19,328 bases of DNA from Clostridia bacterium (GTDB lineage: Bacteria > Bacillota_A > Clostridia > Oscillospirales > CAG-272), in NCBI GenBank assembly GCA_017462145.1, contig JAFTRT010000171.1, positions 1 through 19,328 of the forward strand, read 5' to 3'. Of this stretch, positions 8,512 to 16,127 are shown piece after piece. Below the pieces are notes generated by a model. It was given only the letters and a program-made list of their open reading frames with translations, was not told where the DNA came from and ran no database searches. Position 1 is the first letter of the stretch. The number at the start of each line of letters is the position of its first letter. The translations under genes were made by a program, and so were the position numbers.

Positions 8512-9462
8512 AATGGTTTTCTCTCCTTGCTTATTTTGCTTAATTTGTTGTCGATATTGATTGGGCGTGATGCCCATATAGTCATGAAAAGAGCGGTAAA
8601 AGGAGGGCACGTCCCTCAAACCGCACTGTGCCACAATCTGCTCCACCGTCCAATCGGTCTGTCGCAGCAGCTCGCAGGAATGGCGAAGCCGAAGCTTGCG
8701 CAGATAATCGGAAAAGGTTTCCCCCGTGACACGCCGAAACAAGCGGCTCAAATGCGACTCGCTGATATACAGCGTCTCCGCCACCGTTTTGAGGGTCAGA
8801 TCGCTTCTGCAGTATTGCTCCTCCAACAGCTCGGTGGCAAAGAATACGACACCCCAATCCTTGTGGATCACAGTGGAGTTGCTCTTAATGGAATCGTTCA
8901 GATAGCGGCTCAACCGAATCAGCAGGATGGACAAATAGCCTCTCGTAGCATCCTGCCAGTCTCCCTGCCGCTCTTCCGTCTCTCGCTCCACGGCCTCCAA
9001 CAGCCCCATGACCTCCCGTTGGGTCTTGGCATTGAGCATGGCATAGGAGATTCCGGCAGCATCTCGAAGCACGCCGTAGCAGAATTGCAGATGTTTGGGC
9101 TCCGCCCGTTCTCCCTCCAACCATTGTGCAGGGTCAAACCAGAGACGGAACACGGTCATCGGCGTGGTTCCGTCTGCGGAAAAATAGCCGTGAGGCAAGC
9201 CGGCAGGCACGATAAAGACGTCGCCCCCCTTGCAAGGAATGGCCTGACGAAAGACACGGTGAACACCATTGCCCTCGGTCACCAGCGCAATTTCCATCGC
9301 CCGATGCACGTAAAGATCGGAAAAAGCGACCTCCTCGGGATCGGCTCGGGTGATCGATGACCGCTCCAGCAAAACCGTTCGACCCTTGGGAAGCTCCCTC
9401 TGGTCAGGGTGGGCAGTCTCTCTCTGCCCCACGGTGGCAATCGGTTGCTCTTCCTTGGCCAT
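7870..9462 (-). CDS. AraC-family regulator fused to a complete corrinoid (B12-binding) methyl carrier
   Basis: 530 residues from the ATG at 9462, chosen because an AAGGAG site lies 7 bases upstream and the promoter at 9523-9551 excludes the longer frame to 9540. Residues about 50-110 form a cupin sensor (HGYF metal-type segment). Residues about 205-305 hold the two HTH motifs of AraC proteins, ending at the usual TPNQYR. From residue 318 follows an entire MtbC/MtaC-like corrinoid protein: a helical cap with MNMG, then a Rossmann domain with the cobalt-ligating D-L-H-D-I-G motif (His418), SALLTTTM and VGGAP. Corrinoid proteins carry the methyl group between methyltransferases. As first gene of the operon it probably regulates its own promoter. 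A strong internal ribosome binding site before Met318 may also release the carrier alone. Full read-through fusion is what the sequence shows; a sequencing error at a former stop is the alternative. Confidence 0.9.
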   Translation of the reverse strand: MAKEEQPIATVGQRETAHPDQRELPKGRTVLLERSSITRADPEEVAFSDLYVHRAMEIALVTEGNGVHRVFRQAIPCKGGDVFIVPAGLPHGYFSADGTTPMTVFRLWFDPAQWLEGERAEPKHLQFCYGVLRDAAGISYAMLNAKTQREVMGLLEAVERETEERQGDWQDATRGYLSILLIRLSRYLNDSIKSNSTVIHKDWGVVFFATELLEEQYCRSDLTLKTVAETLYISESHLSRLFRRVTGETFSDYLRKLRLRHSCELLRQTDWTVEQIVAQCGLRDVPSFYRSFHDYMGITPNQYRQQIKQNKQGEKTIMSILNEICENLQKGKAKVVKELVQQALDAGCAPTDILNEGLLKGMGIVGERFKKNEIYVPEVLVAARAMNMGTQVLKPHLAADQLESPGRVCIGTVQGDLHDIGKNLVKMMMEGKGLEVIDLGTDVSPETFVQTAKEQNCQIICCSALLTTTMNVMADVVKAATEAGIRNKVKIMVGGAPVTPEYCEQIGADCYTPDAASAADAAVAFCKAMA

Positions 9463-9522
9463 GATTCTTCTCCTTTCTCCCTTTCGTTGAGTGAAAAAGC
9501 ACAAAAAATCCATTCTGCTCTC

Positions 9523-9551
9523 ATTATAACAAAAAAACAATCTCCTGTAAA
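9523..9551 (-). promoter_or_regulatory. Sigma-A-type promoter of the corrinoid operon
   Basis: On the minus strand TTTACA (9546-9551) is followed after 17 bases by TATAAT (9523-9528). Transcription would start near 9516, leaving a leader of about 54 bases before the ATG at 9462. The spacer contains a run of seven T. No clear AraC operator repeat is visible by eye. Confidence 0.8.
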
Positions 9552-9597
9552 TAGGGTGTCGGTGTTTTCCCCCGTCGCCGTTGGAATGAAAACCACA

Positions 9598-9631
9598 GAA
9601 AAAACGGCAACCTGCGAAAAGCGGTTGCCGT
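9598..9631 (-). terminator. Terminator after the nitrilase-family gene
   Basis: A perfect nine-base stem, ACGGCAACC (604-612 of the 9000 block) with GGTTGCCGT at 9623-9631, is followed on the minus strand by a run of T. It lies about 80 bases past the stop at 9713 and upstream of the AraC promoter, insulating the two units. Confidence 0.8.
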
Positions 9632-9712
9632 TCTTCTTTCTTCTATATCGTCCTATCGTATCTCGTTCCTGTCAAGACAGCATTCCGCTTCCGTGAAAGC
9701 GATCCCTTACAC

Positions 9713-10516
9713 TTACCGATCAAACACGCGGGGGCACAGACCGTTGTTGATAAAATCATCGTTTCGGATCATTCCGCCGCCAAAGCCTGCCGAGCGCATA
9801 TATTTTTGCTTGGGATCGACCGTAGCGGAGATTCTGCCGATCTCTTTCCCCAAATTTTCCAATATTTGCCCGTCCGGTGCCACGATCATGGAATTTCCGC
9901 CGTGCCCATCGTCGTTCATGGAATAGGAGGATCTTACAACAAACGCATTGCAGCGGAAAGCCGTCAGCTTTGCTTGTGCGCAGATGATATCGGTTCGCTC
10001 TCCTCGCTGATACCCGGGAATCAGAATCACATCGGGCTTTTGACGGGCAAGGAATTCAACCTGCTCGTTAAAATATACGTCATAGCAGGTCATAAAACCA
10101 AAGCGGATCCCATCCAGCTCGCACACACATGCGCCCGAACCGGGCTCAACACCCAGCGCCACCTCGGACGGCGGCAAATGGATCTTATCGTAAACAAAGG
10201 CGATCTCGCCTCTCGGATCAAACAGATATGTGCTGTTTTTGCGCTTGCCCTCTCGCTCCTCCAAGCAGTTGATGGCTACGTATGCTCCCTGTTTTTTGGC
10301 GACCTCGGCCGCCGTCTTTCGCATCTCCTCCGCCCGAGGAAGAGCACGCAGCTCTCGCTCGGCATCCGAAAGGCCTCCCGCATTGGAATACTCGGGAAGC
10401 ACGATCAACGCCCCCGGCTGAACCCCACGCAGCTCCCCCATCAAAAATTCCGCAATCGCCGCATCCGGTGCCTCTCCCGCAAAATAGGGCGGTTGCACCA
10501 CTGTAATCGTCAACAT
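9713..10516 (-). CDS. Carbon-nitrogen hydrolase (nitrilase superfamily amidase)
   Basis: 267 residues, the normal size of a single-domain nitrilase-superfamily enzyme. The catalytic triad is visible: Glu42 in LPEYSNAG, Lys111 in YDKIHLPPSE, and the nucleophile Cys144 in MTCYDVYF. Such cytosolic enzymes hydrolyse linear amides, N-carbamoyl compounds or omega-amides to acid plus ammonia. The substrate cannot be assigned. A GAGG ribosome binding site precedes the ATG. It stands as a single transcription unit with its own extended -10 promoter and terminator, so a link to the corrinoid operon downstream is only positional. Confidence 0.9.
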   Translation of the reverse strand: MLTITVVQPPYFAGEAPDAAIAEFLMGELRGVQPGALIVLPEYSNAGGLSDAERELRALPRAEEMRKTAAEVAKKQGAYVAINCLEEREGKRKNSTYLFDPRGEIAFVYDKIHLPPSEVALGVEPGSGACVCELDGIRFGFMTCYDVYFNEQVEFLARQKPDVILIPGYQRGERTDIICAQAKLTAFRCNAFVVRSSYSMNDDGHGGNSMIVAPDGQILENLGKEIGRISATVDPKQKYMRSAGFGGGMIRNDDFINNGLCPRVFDR

Positions 10517-10577
10517 CTGTTTTCCTCTTTTCTATCCGCAGAGCGGAAACAATACCGTAATCGAAAAGCTTTTGACC

Positions 10578-10586
10578 ATTATATCA
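10578..10586 (-). promoter_or_regulatory. Extended -10 promoter of the nitrilase-family gene
   Basis: The minus strand reads TG-A-TATAAT, a full extended -10, about 60 bases before the start codon. No good -35 box is found at 17 bases, which fits the extended -10 class. Confidence 0.6.
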
Positions 10587-10653
10587 CAAAGGCCTTGGTT
10601 TCGTATGCCTTCATTAAAGACTACAAATCGATTGACAAAAGCAACGCAAAAGC

Positions 10654-10677
10654 ACTTATGGCAAAATCGCCATAAGT
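10654..10677 (-). terminator. Terminator of the restriction-modification operon
   Basis: A perfect nine-base stem ACTTATGGC/GCCATAAGT with a six-base loop lies 19 bases past the endonuclease stop, followed on the minus strand by GCTTTTGC. The T-run is short, so efficiency may be partial and readthrough toward the nitrilase gene is possible. Confidence 0.65.
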
Positions 10678-10695
10678 ACCTTATATTAATAAGTA

Positions 10696-11511
10696 TTATT
10701 TGCCATTGAATCCCAAATAACTACTAAATCCGAGCATATATGCCGCCATGGCAATAGCCAAATCCTCGGACTCCATATTCTTTTCAACCGCTAACGCTTT
10801 TAATTCGTCAATGACAGTATCGTGAGGAACTATTGTGTTATCTAATTCTTTAACAGCTTTTTCGATAACCGAGGGGAGAACCATACAAAGCTGATAGAAT
10901 GCGTCCTCTTGACCTGTAACGAGCGCATAGAATTGGTCAAGACTTACTCGGCGAATGAGTTTATGCCCGACTTTCTTTTTATCAACAGTTGTTTCCCATT
11001 TTATGTTTTGAGAACGCTTTGCTATCACCTCTACCAAGAAGCAAGCACAATCGTCATCATTCAACAGTTGATTTTGCATTTTAATAAAGGTTTTCCCTGA
11101 AGCCGCATCATTCATTGTATTATGTTTGTTTTTCATTTCAACATAAACAGTATGAACGACCCCAGCATCGGGAATTACAATTCCGTTTACATCTTCATAA
11201 ATCACATCCCAGCCATCCTCTTCGCCGTTTGGCGGAACGTGACAATTTTTTATGTACTGAAAAATGCGCTGATGAAAATAGCCAATATCGTTATTATTAG
11301 ACTTATCGCGTTGACGGAATATTTCGTTACTTACAATTTCTTCCCAAGTTGCGTGATAAACAGTTTTGTCAAAAATCAACTTAATGGGATCGATGATATT
11401 TTTGTTGAATCTTTTGAGATGAAAAGATTCCAGCTTTTTATCATATTGCTGAATCGTTTCTTTTACGTGTTTTGAAAATTCTTCTTCGCTAATAAATGAT
11501 AAATTCCACAT
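10696..11511 (-). CDS. Type II restriction endonuclease, Eco47II family (GGNCC-type)
   Basis: 271 residues from the ATG at 11511, which has GGAG 8 bases upstream; a GTG at 11520 is less well placed. The sequence resembles the Eco47II family of endonucleases, whose members cut GGNCC, through blocks such as RFNKNIIDPIKL, FDKTVY and EIFRQRDKSNNNDIGYFHQ. A PD-(D/E)xK nuclease centre is visible: PD at 114-115 and E125-M-K127. It follows the methyltransferase directly; the stop and start share a base (TAATG), giving translational coupling so that the nuclease is made after its protecting enzyme. Composition is clearly more AT-rich than the flanks, suggesting acquisition by transfer. The recognition site is inferred from the family. 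Confidence 0.88.
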   Translation of the reverse strand: MWNLSFISEEEFSKHVKETIQQYDKKLESFHLKRFNKNIIDPIKLIFDKTVYHATWEEIVSNEIFRQRDKSNNNDIGYFHQRIFQYIKNCHVPPNGEEDGWDVIYEDVNGIVIPDAGVVHTVYVEMKNKHNTMNDAASGKTFIKMQNQLLNDDDCACFLVEVIAKRSQNIKWETTVDKKKVGHKLIRRVSLDQFYALVTGQEDAFYQLCMVLPSVIEKAVKELDNTIVPHDTVIDELKALAVEKNMESEDLAIAMAAYMLGFSSYLGFNGK

Positions 11512-12740
11512 TATAAACACTCCAATGCTTCTTTAATTTTTACTGCTATATCATATGCCAAATTAACAGGAACGGCATTGCCTACTTGCTTGTACTGCTG
11601 TCCTACACTACCACAAAATTGCCAATCATCGGGAAAACTTTGACAACGAGCATTTTCTCTGATTGTAAAAGGACGGGGTTCTAACGGGTGACAGCGGTCT
11701 GTTTGTTTTTGACTTGGAGAAGTCAAAACAGCAAGAGAAGGTTCATCAAGGCTTAATCTTCTCAAAATGCCTGTCCTTCCACCTTCCATATACCAACAAC
11801 TTTTCATATATTCTTTTGCCACATCTTCCGGAATATCTCTCCAGTAACCGCCGGGAGGAACTAATTCAAAGATTTTACGCTTGTATGCGGAATATGGTGT
11901 GCCTTCGCTTTTAGGACAATCAAGAAGAATATCCCTTAAAACTGGTTTATACTTATGAGGGACAGGAAATTCAAAAGCTGTTTTTCCAACCAGGTCGTTT
12001 CTGATACCTATGGTAATAAGTCGTTCTCTTTTTTGGGCCACTCCATAATCCCAAGCATTCAAGACCTTTTTTTGTATGGTGTATCCCGTGTTTTCAAATA
12101 TATCGGTAATGGTCTTATATGTGCGTCCTTGATCGTGTGTCAGTAAACCTTTAACATTTTCAAATAAAAACATTTTAGGTTGCAACTGTTCCAAAAACTT
12201 TGCATAATGATAGAAAAGTGTGCCGCGTGCATCTTCCAACCCCAATCGCTTTCCTGCATAAGAAAAGCTCTGACAAGGTGCTCCGCCCGAAAGCAAATCA
12301 AGCTCGCCCTTTTGCAAACCAAAATACTCATTCAAATCCAAACACGATATGTTGGCAATGTCATCATTGATAACGCGCCAATTTGGACGATTACACTTTA
12401 ATGTATCAGCGGCATCCTTATCAAACTCAACAAGTCCTATTGTTTCAAAACCTGCATTTTCTATACCAAGAGCCAATCCCCCCGCACCGGCAAATAATTC
12501 AATGGTAGTTGGTGCTTTTACAGGAGTTTTATTTGAGGATTCCGGAACCACCTCGATGATATCACCAATGCCACAATTTAAAGCAATACATATTTTTTCT
12601 ATGCTATCAAATGAAATAGTTTCATTTTTACCCATACGCGCCATAACATTGAAGCTAATACCAGCCGTTTCCTTTAAGTCTGTTTTATTCATATTTCTAT
12701 CAATAAGCAATTTCCAAAGATTATTGTAACATACAGCCAC
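11511..12740 (-). CDS. DNA (cytosine-5) methyltransferase with N-terminal HTH domain
   Basis: 409 residues from a GTG at 12740, preferred over an upstream TTG (12767) because the resulting N-terminus (MAVCYNNLWKLLIDRNMNKTDL) is the usual opening of small Cro/C1-type HTH proteins. Residues 1-66 form that HTH. The methyltransferase follows with motif I FAGAGG (83-88), motif IV PCQ with catalytic Cys156, motif VI ENV (194-196), motif VIII QKRERL and motif X NAVPVNLA near the end. It methylates cytosine in the site cut by its partner endonuclease, protecting the host. The fused HTH may repress its own promoter and so set the methylase/nuclease balance; that is known for some cytosine-5 methyltransferases and inferred here. 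AT-rich like its partner. Confidence 0.93.
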   Translation of the reverse strand: MAVCYNNLWKLLIDRNMNKTDLKETAGISFNVMARMGKNETISFDSIEKICIALNCGIGDIIEVVPESSNKTPVKAPTTIELFAGAGGLALGIENAGFETIGLVEFDKDAADTLKCNRPNWRVINDDIANISCLDLNEYFGLQKGELDLLSGGAPCQSFSYAGKRLGLEDARGTLFYHYAKFLEQLQPKMFLFENVKGLLTHDQGRTYKTITDIFENTGYTIQKKVLNAWDYGVAQKRERLITIGIRNDLVGKTAFEFPVPHKYKPVLRDILLDCPKSEGTPYSAYKRKIFELVPPGGYWRDIPEDVAKEYMKSCWYMEGGRTGILRRLSLDEPSLAVLTSPSQKQTDRCHPLEPRPFTIRENARCQSFPDDWQFCGSVGQQYKQVGNAVPVNLAYDIAVKIKEALECL

Positions 12741-12788
12741 GATATTTTCTCTCTTTCTAAAAAACAATACACAAAAATGGTTACTGGT

Positions 12789-12817
12789 ATTATAGCATAT
12801 TCCGACGGAAAAATCAA
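12789..12817 (-). promoter_or_regulatory. Promoter of the restriction-modification operon
   Basis: On the minus strand TTGATT (12812-12817), a 17-base spacer and TATAAT (12789-12794). The start would be near 12782, about 40 bases before the GTG at 12740. No convincing palindromic operator is seen, though ACCA appears twice just downstream of the -10. Confidence 0.75.
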
Positions 12818-12887
12818 GCTTTTCTCACGATTTCGTTAGAAATTCTCTTTGTTGTCTTTAATTAAGTCAGTGCTTGTCAAGAAAAGA

Positions 12888-12914
12888 GGACAGAGACCGC
12901 AGAGGTTTCTGTCC
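12888..12914 (-). terminator. Terminator of the carbohydrate cluster
   Basis: An 11-base stem (12888-12898 with 12904-12914, one G-T pair) and a five-base loop lie 19 bases past the alpha/beta hydrolase stop. Minus-strand tail is TCTTTTC; the plus-strand tail GTTTTT is better, so it may be bidirectional. Confidence 0.7.
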
Positions 12915-12932
12915 GTTTTTGCTCGGCAAAGG

Positions 12933-13655
12933 TCAGACCGAATACTGCTCGACAAACGCAATGATCGGCCCATTGTCAGCAAGCCCATGAGGATGATGAC
13001 CGCAGCCTTTCTTTCCGATTGCCACAATGGTTCCGCCGTTTTTCCGATAATAGGCTTCCAGAACCGCTCCGTTTTCGCAATACGGAACCGTGTCATCGGA
13101 ATCGCCGTAAACCAACAAAATCGGAATCTGATGCTTCAAAAGCAACGGCATTTTGTCAATGGGATGCTCTCGGTAATAGGTCAGCTCCGAAAGGCTGATT
13201 CCGGTTGCATCGATAAACTCCTGCAGCATTTCGTTTCCGCCCACGCCAATGCCCGCCGGGCAGGACAGAAAATTCATCACGGGAGCATCCAAGTACAGCG
13301 CAGAGACCGCCTCGGGATATTTTGCCGCAAATTTGCATGCAATCAAGCCGCCGCAGCTCATTCCCACCGGCACACACTTCCGACACAGTCCGTATTCCGC
13401 TTGCAAAAATTGAGCAAACCGATATTTGAGATCCAAGTCCTCCTCCAAGCACCATCTGGTCACGTTTTTGATGTACGCCAAGTGCCAGCCTCGCTTCAGC
13501 ATGTCAAGCTCAAAGCTTGGAAACGCACCAAAATATTCGGTTTTCAGCAACCAGTTTTTGTTCTCGTTTGCCGTTTCGGGAAAAACAAGGATGGCCTCCC
13601 GTCCCTCAAACAAAAAATCGATTCGCTTCCATCCGTTCCAACTTTTTTTCTCCAT
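12933..13655 (-). CDS. Alpha/beta hydrolase, probable carbohydrate esterase
   Basis: 240 residues from the ATG at 13655, selected because AAGGAGG stands 8 bases upstream; the 63 extra residues upstream are low-complexity and lie in structured leader. The nucleophile elbow is GMSCGG with Ser100. The acid is probably D187 in YGDSDDTVPY and the base is in GCGHHPHGL (H220-H223). There is no signal peptide, so the enzyme is cytosolic. Position after the rhamnosidase suggests removal of an ester from imported oligosaccharides, but an unrelated small-ester substrate is possible. It is separated from the rhamnosidase stop by 122 bases rich in inverted repeats, with no promoter visible. Confidence 0.82.
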   Translation of the reverse strand: MEKKSWNGWKRIDFLFEGREAILVFPETANENKNWLLKTEYFGAFPSFELDMLKRGWHLAYIKNVTRWCLEEDLDLKYRFAQFLQAEYGLCRKCVPVGMSCGGLIACKFAAKYPEAVSALYLDAPVMNFLSCPAGIGVGGNEMLQEFIDATGISLSELTYYREHPIDKMPLLLKHQIPILLVYGDSDDTVPYCENGAVLEAYYRKNGGTIVAIGKKGCGHHPHGLADNGPIIAFVEQYSV

Positions 13656-13685
13656 CTTGTCTGCCTCCTTTTTTTGGCTTTTTGT

Positions 13686-13774
13686 TTGGGGACATTCGAT
13701 CCGCACAACGTGCGATCCCGATCTTGGGCAACGGTGTCCCCCAAGCAGTACCCTTGCACCGTCCTCGTCGGTGC
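13686..13774 (-). other. Structured leader upstream of the alpha/beta hydrolase
   Basis: Several inverted repeats are nested in one intergenic space: TTGGGGACA (13686-13694) with TGTCCCCCAA (13735-13744) as an outer stem; inside it CGCAC-AAC-GTGCG (13702-13714) and a weaker CCC/GGG; beside it GCACCG/CGGTGC (13756-13761/13769-13774). The arrangement suggests a folded RNA leader or a mobile intergenic repeat rather than coding sequence. Family unknown. Confidence 0.5.
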
Positions 13775-13777
13775 CAT

Positions 13778-15892
13778 CTACGACACGAGCCGAACCTCTT
13801 TCGGATGGGTGATCTGATGCGCTTCCCCTTCCCTCATCTTGCAAGTGACTTTCCCATAGGGCGTCAAAAGCTCAACCGTTGCGCAAGTCAACCCCAATAA
13901 GGAGGGGGAAAGGGAGAGTTCTTTCATTCCCGGCTTGGTGATCTCAAGGCCAAGCAACGCTTTCGGCAAAGAATACAGCGGCGTTCCGCCCCAAGCGTGG
14001 CTATGATCAAAACGGTAGGTAGGCTCGGGAGCCACAAATCCCTCGACCAAGCCCTTGGGACAATCCCGCACCGCTTCTTTCCAGCGATTGCAGATGGTGA
14101 GGGTGTACCGTTCTCGCAATCCTAAACGGTAGACCGCCTCCAGCAGATAGTGCAAAAAATAGGGTTGACAGTCTCCCTCAATCTCATCCGACATGATTCG
14201 ACCGATCAAATCTCTGCCCGTATCGTCATCACACACACCAAAATAAGCAGCCAAAATATTGGAATGCTTCCGATAGTAGCGTGTTTCCACGTTCTGTGGC
14301 ATCCACCGTCCAAGAAGATGCTCCTCTGTCGGGGTATTGAGCCCTTCAAAATAGCACCCCCTTTCGGCATCAAACAACAATTCGTTGATGGCGCATCGCA
14401 GGGCCTCCCTCTTTCTTCGGCAAAGCTCGGCCGTGCGTTCCTCTCCCAGCGCATCGTAAAGCTTGGCGGCATGATCCAATGCGCCAAAGTAAAACAGATT
14501 CAGACAGCTTTGCCCCAATGCCTTGGGGGGATGGTGCAGGGAAAGTCCGTCGATATAGATCCAATCGATAAACATGTAATCGGGCGCAGATTCGATCAGC
14601 CCGTTGTCTCCCAGATAGGTTTCAAACCGTGCAAGAAGCAACGACAAGGCTCTTTCACAGCGATTCAACAAATCACGGTTTGCCGTCAGCATATACACAT
14701 CGTATAGCATCTTCACCCAAATCAAGCTGTACGTGGTGTGGAACATTCTTCCGTTTTCACGCTCAAGCATCTGTGCCGTCCGAAGCAAATCAAATTGTGC
14801 CAGACGCATATCTCCAAAGGAAAACGGCGTCATCAAGCTTTCAATGTAGTAATCTCCCGTACATGCCATGGGCTCACAATGACGGGTGCTGTCCAAATGG
14901 TGTGTTTGGCGGCAAATTTGAAGCGTGTGCTTGCACGTCTGCAACACTTGGTTCAAATCCGAATCGTCGGTTACGGTTGTCGCTTCCTCTGCAATGGGAT
15001 AATGGGTCTTGAGGAAAGAGACCGTAAGCTCTGCTTTCTGCGACGAACGGTTTTTGGCAATGATCTCCATGTTTCCCACACTATGCAGACAAAAGCCCCG
15101 ATACGTTTGATTCCCCACAAGCAGCAATTGCTCCGCAGAGGGCTTCTCCATGAGCTCACGGCAGTTTAACAAAACCGATACCTCTCCCTCCGCTTCTGCC
15201 TTTACCTGAACAAAACCGCCCCAAATTTGATCCAGTTCCCAAACCAGCGTTTTTTCTTCATCGGGAGCCAGAACAATCGGACCGTCCTCCATCCGAAGCT
15301 CCTCTTCTTGGCGAACCGGGATGGGTGCCGTGACCGTATGCCAGATATTTTCGGTGCGTTCCGCAGGAATCCACCCATCGGGGGAGATCCGACCGTCAAA
15401 GGCTTTCGGGGCATGGTAAGCGCCGTTTCGTCTGACAAGCCAGCTCTCGTCCGTACAAAGGCTCTGCTGGGTACCGTCCTCAAAATGCAACACGGCCGAG
15501 AGCATAAATCCCCCGTGTCCTTTGGAATACTCGCAAATGTGATACGGCATCATCTGCACTCGCACAAAAAAATTCAGCTCCGACGAATGGAGCTCCACCG
15601 ATTCTTCAAAGGCATAAAAGGGCTCCCGTACCGTTTCATTTTCGATAAAATCACCGCCCACACAGGCAGGTCCCGTAGCAACCGGCCTGCCGTTGCAGAA
15701 CAATTGAAAAACGGAATCTCCGCTAAATCGTAAATCCGCACGAATGATCTTTTGAGAAAACGACTGGGTTTTGACAAATTCAGCCACCGTATAGTTGTTA
15801 ACGTTCGCTTTGAAAAAGCCGCTGTAAACAGTTGTTTGTTCGTTTGGATATTCGCTTTCGGGAAGCCATATCCACTGTTCAAGATGTTTCAT
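13778..15892 (-). CDS. GH78-like alpha-L-rhamnosidase
   Basis: 704 residues. An N-terminal beta-rich part (to about 300), including the SPDGWIPAE segment, leads into an (alpha/alpha)6 barrel and a C-terminal beta domain, the layout of GH78 enzymes. The barrel opens with DSTRHCEPMACTGDY (334-348), which replaces the usual DCPxRDERxxWxGD; E340 is the likely general acid. Near the end, FDHSHAWGGTPLY and the P-G...L-S-P-S segment match the GH78 finish. It would cleave terminal alpha-L-rhamnose from plant or bacterial glycans. No signal peptide, so it acts on imported oligosaccharides. An AGGAG site lies 9 bases before the ATG. The 235-base gap before it holds a long hairpin and no clear promoter. 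Rhamnosidase specificity is the family norm, not proven. Confidence 0.82.
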   Translation of the reverse strand: MKHLEQWIWLPESEYPNEQTTVYSGFFKANVNNYTVAEFVKTQSFSQKIIRADLRFSGDSVFQLFCNGRPVATGPACVGGDFIENETVREPFYAFEESVELHSSELNFFVRVQMMPYHICEYSKGHGGFMLSAVLHFEDGTQQSLCTDESWLVRRNGAYHAPKAFDGRISPDGWIPAERTENIWHTVTAPIPVRQEEELRMEDGPIVLAPDEEKTLVWELDQIWGGFVQVKAEAEGEVSVLLNCRELMEKPSAEQLLLVGNQTYRGFCLHSVGNMEIIAKNRSSQKAELTVSFLKTHYPIAEEATTVTDDSDLNQVLQTCKHTLQICRQTHHLDSTRHCEPMACTGDYYIESLMTPFSFGDMRLAQFDLLRTAQMLERENGRMFHTTYSLIWVKMLYDVYMLTANRDLLNRCERALSLLLARFETYLGDNGLIESAPDYMFIDWIYIDGLSLHHPPKALGQSCLNLFYFGALDHAAKLYDALGEERTAELCRRKREALRCAINELLFDAERGCYFEGLNTPTEEHLLGRWMPQNVETRYYRKHSNILAAYFGVCDDDTGRDLIGRIMSDEIEGDCQPYFLHYLLEAVYRLGLRERYTLTICNRWKEAVRDCPKGLVEGFVAPEPTYRFDHSHAWGGTPLYSLPKALLGLEITKPGMKELSLSPSLLGLTCATVELLTPYGKVTCKMREGEAHQITHPKEVRLVS

Positions 15893-15932
15893 GTTCCATG
15901 TCTCCTAACATAACAAAATGGTTTCATCCGGG

Positions 15933-15993
15933 GCTTTGGAGGGACGTCGTCGGAGAACCGATCCTCGGGTACCGGATGACGTCTCGACAAAGC
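15933..15993 (-). other. Long imperfect hairpin in the rhamnosidase leader
   Basis: GCTTTG (15933-15938) pairs with CAAAGC (15988-15993). After a symmetric four-base internal loop, GACGTCGTC..GG (15943-15953) pairs with CCGGATGACGTC (15972-15983), then ACCG with CGGGT around a short loop. The whole folds as one rod of about 61 bases, ending about 40 bases before the rhamnosidase ATG. No T-run follows, so it is not a standard terminator. Function unknown. Confidence 0.5.
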
Positions 15994-16127
15994 AGAGGGC
16001 TTTAGACGGTTCTTTCCCAATTTTGAATCCAAACGGCAAGGCCCTTGGCAGAAGAAGCCTTTCCCCCGGTGTTTTGCGTCGGATGTCAGACAATGCAGTG
16101 GGCGATTGTATTGGGGGATCCCGCAAC

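Noticed and set aside
782..9360. Long plus-strand open frames (782-2062, 2381-4180, 4245-5276, 5378-6544, 7810-9360)
   Set aside because: They mirror strongly supported minus-strand genes, are rich in His/Arg/Gln/Gly as expected of antisense frames, and lack ribosome binding sites and recognisable domains.
9463..9540. Longer start of the AraC fusion at 9540
   Set aside because: It would lie upstream of the -10 box at 9523-9528, and the ATG at 9462 has a much better ribosome binding site.
13656..13844. N-terminal extension of the alpha/beta hydrolase to 13844
   Set aside because: It overlaps the rhamnosidase gene and the hairpin-rich leader, and a perfect AAGGAGG sits 8 bases before the ATG at 13655.
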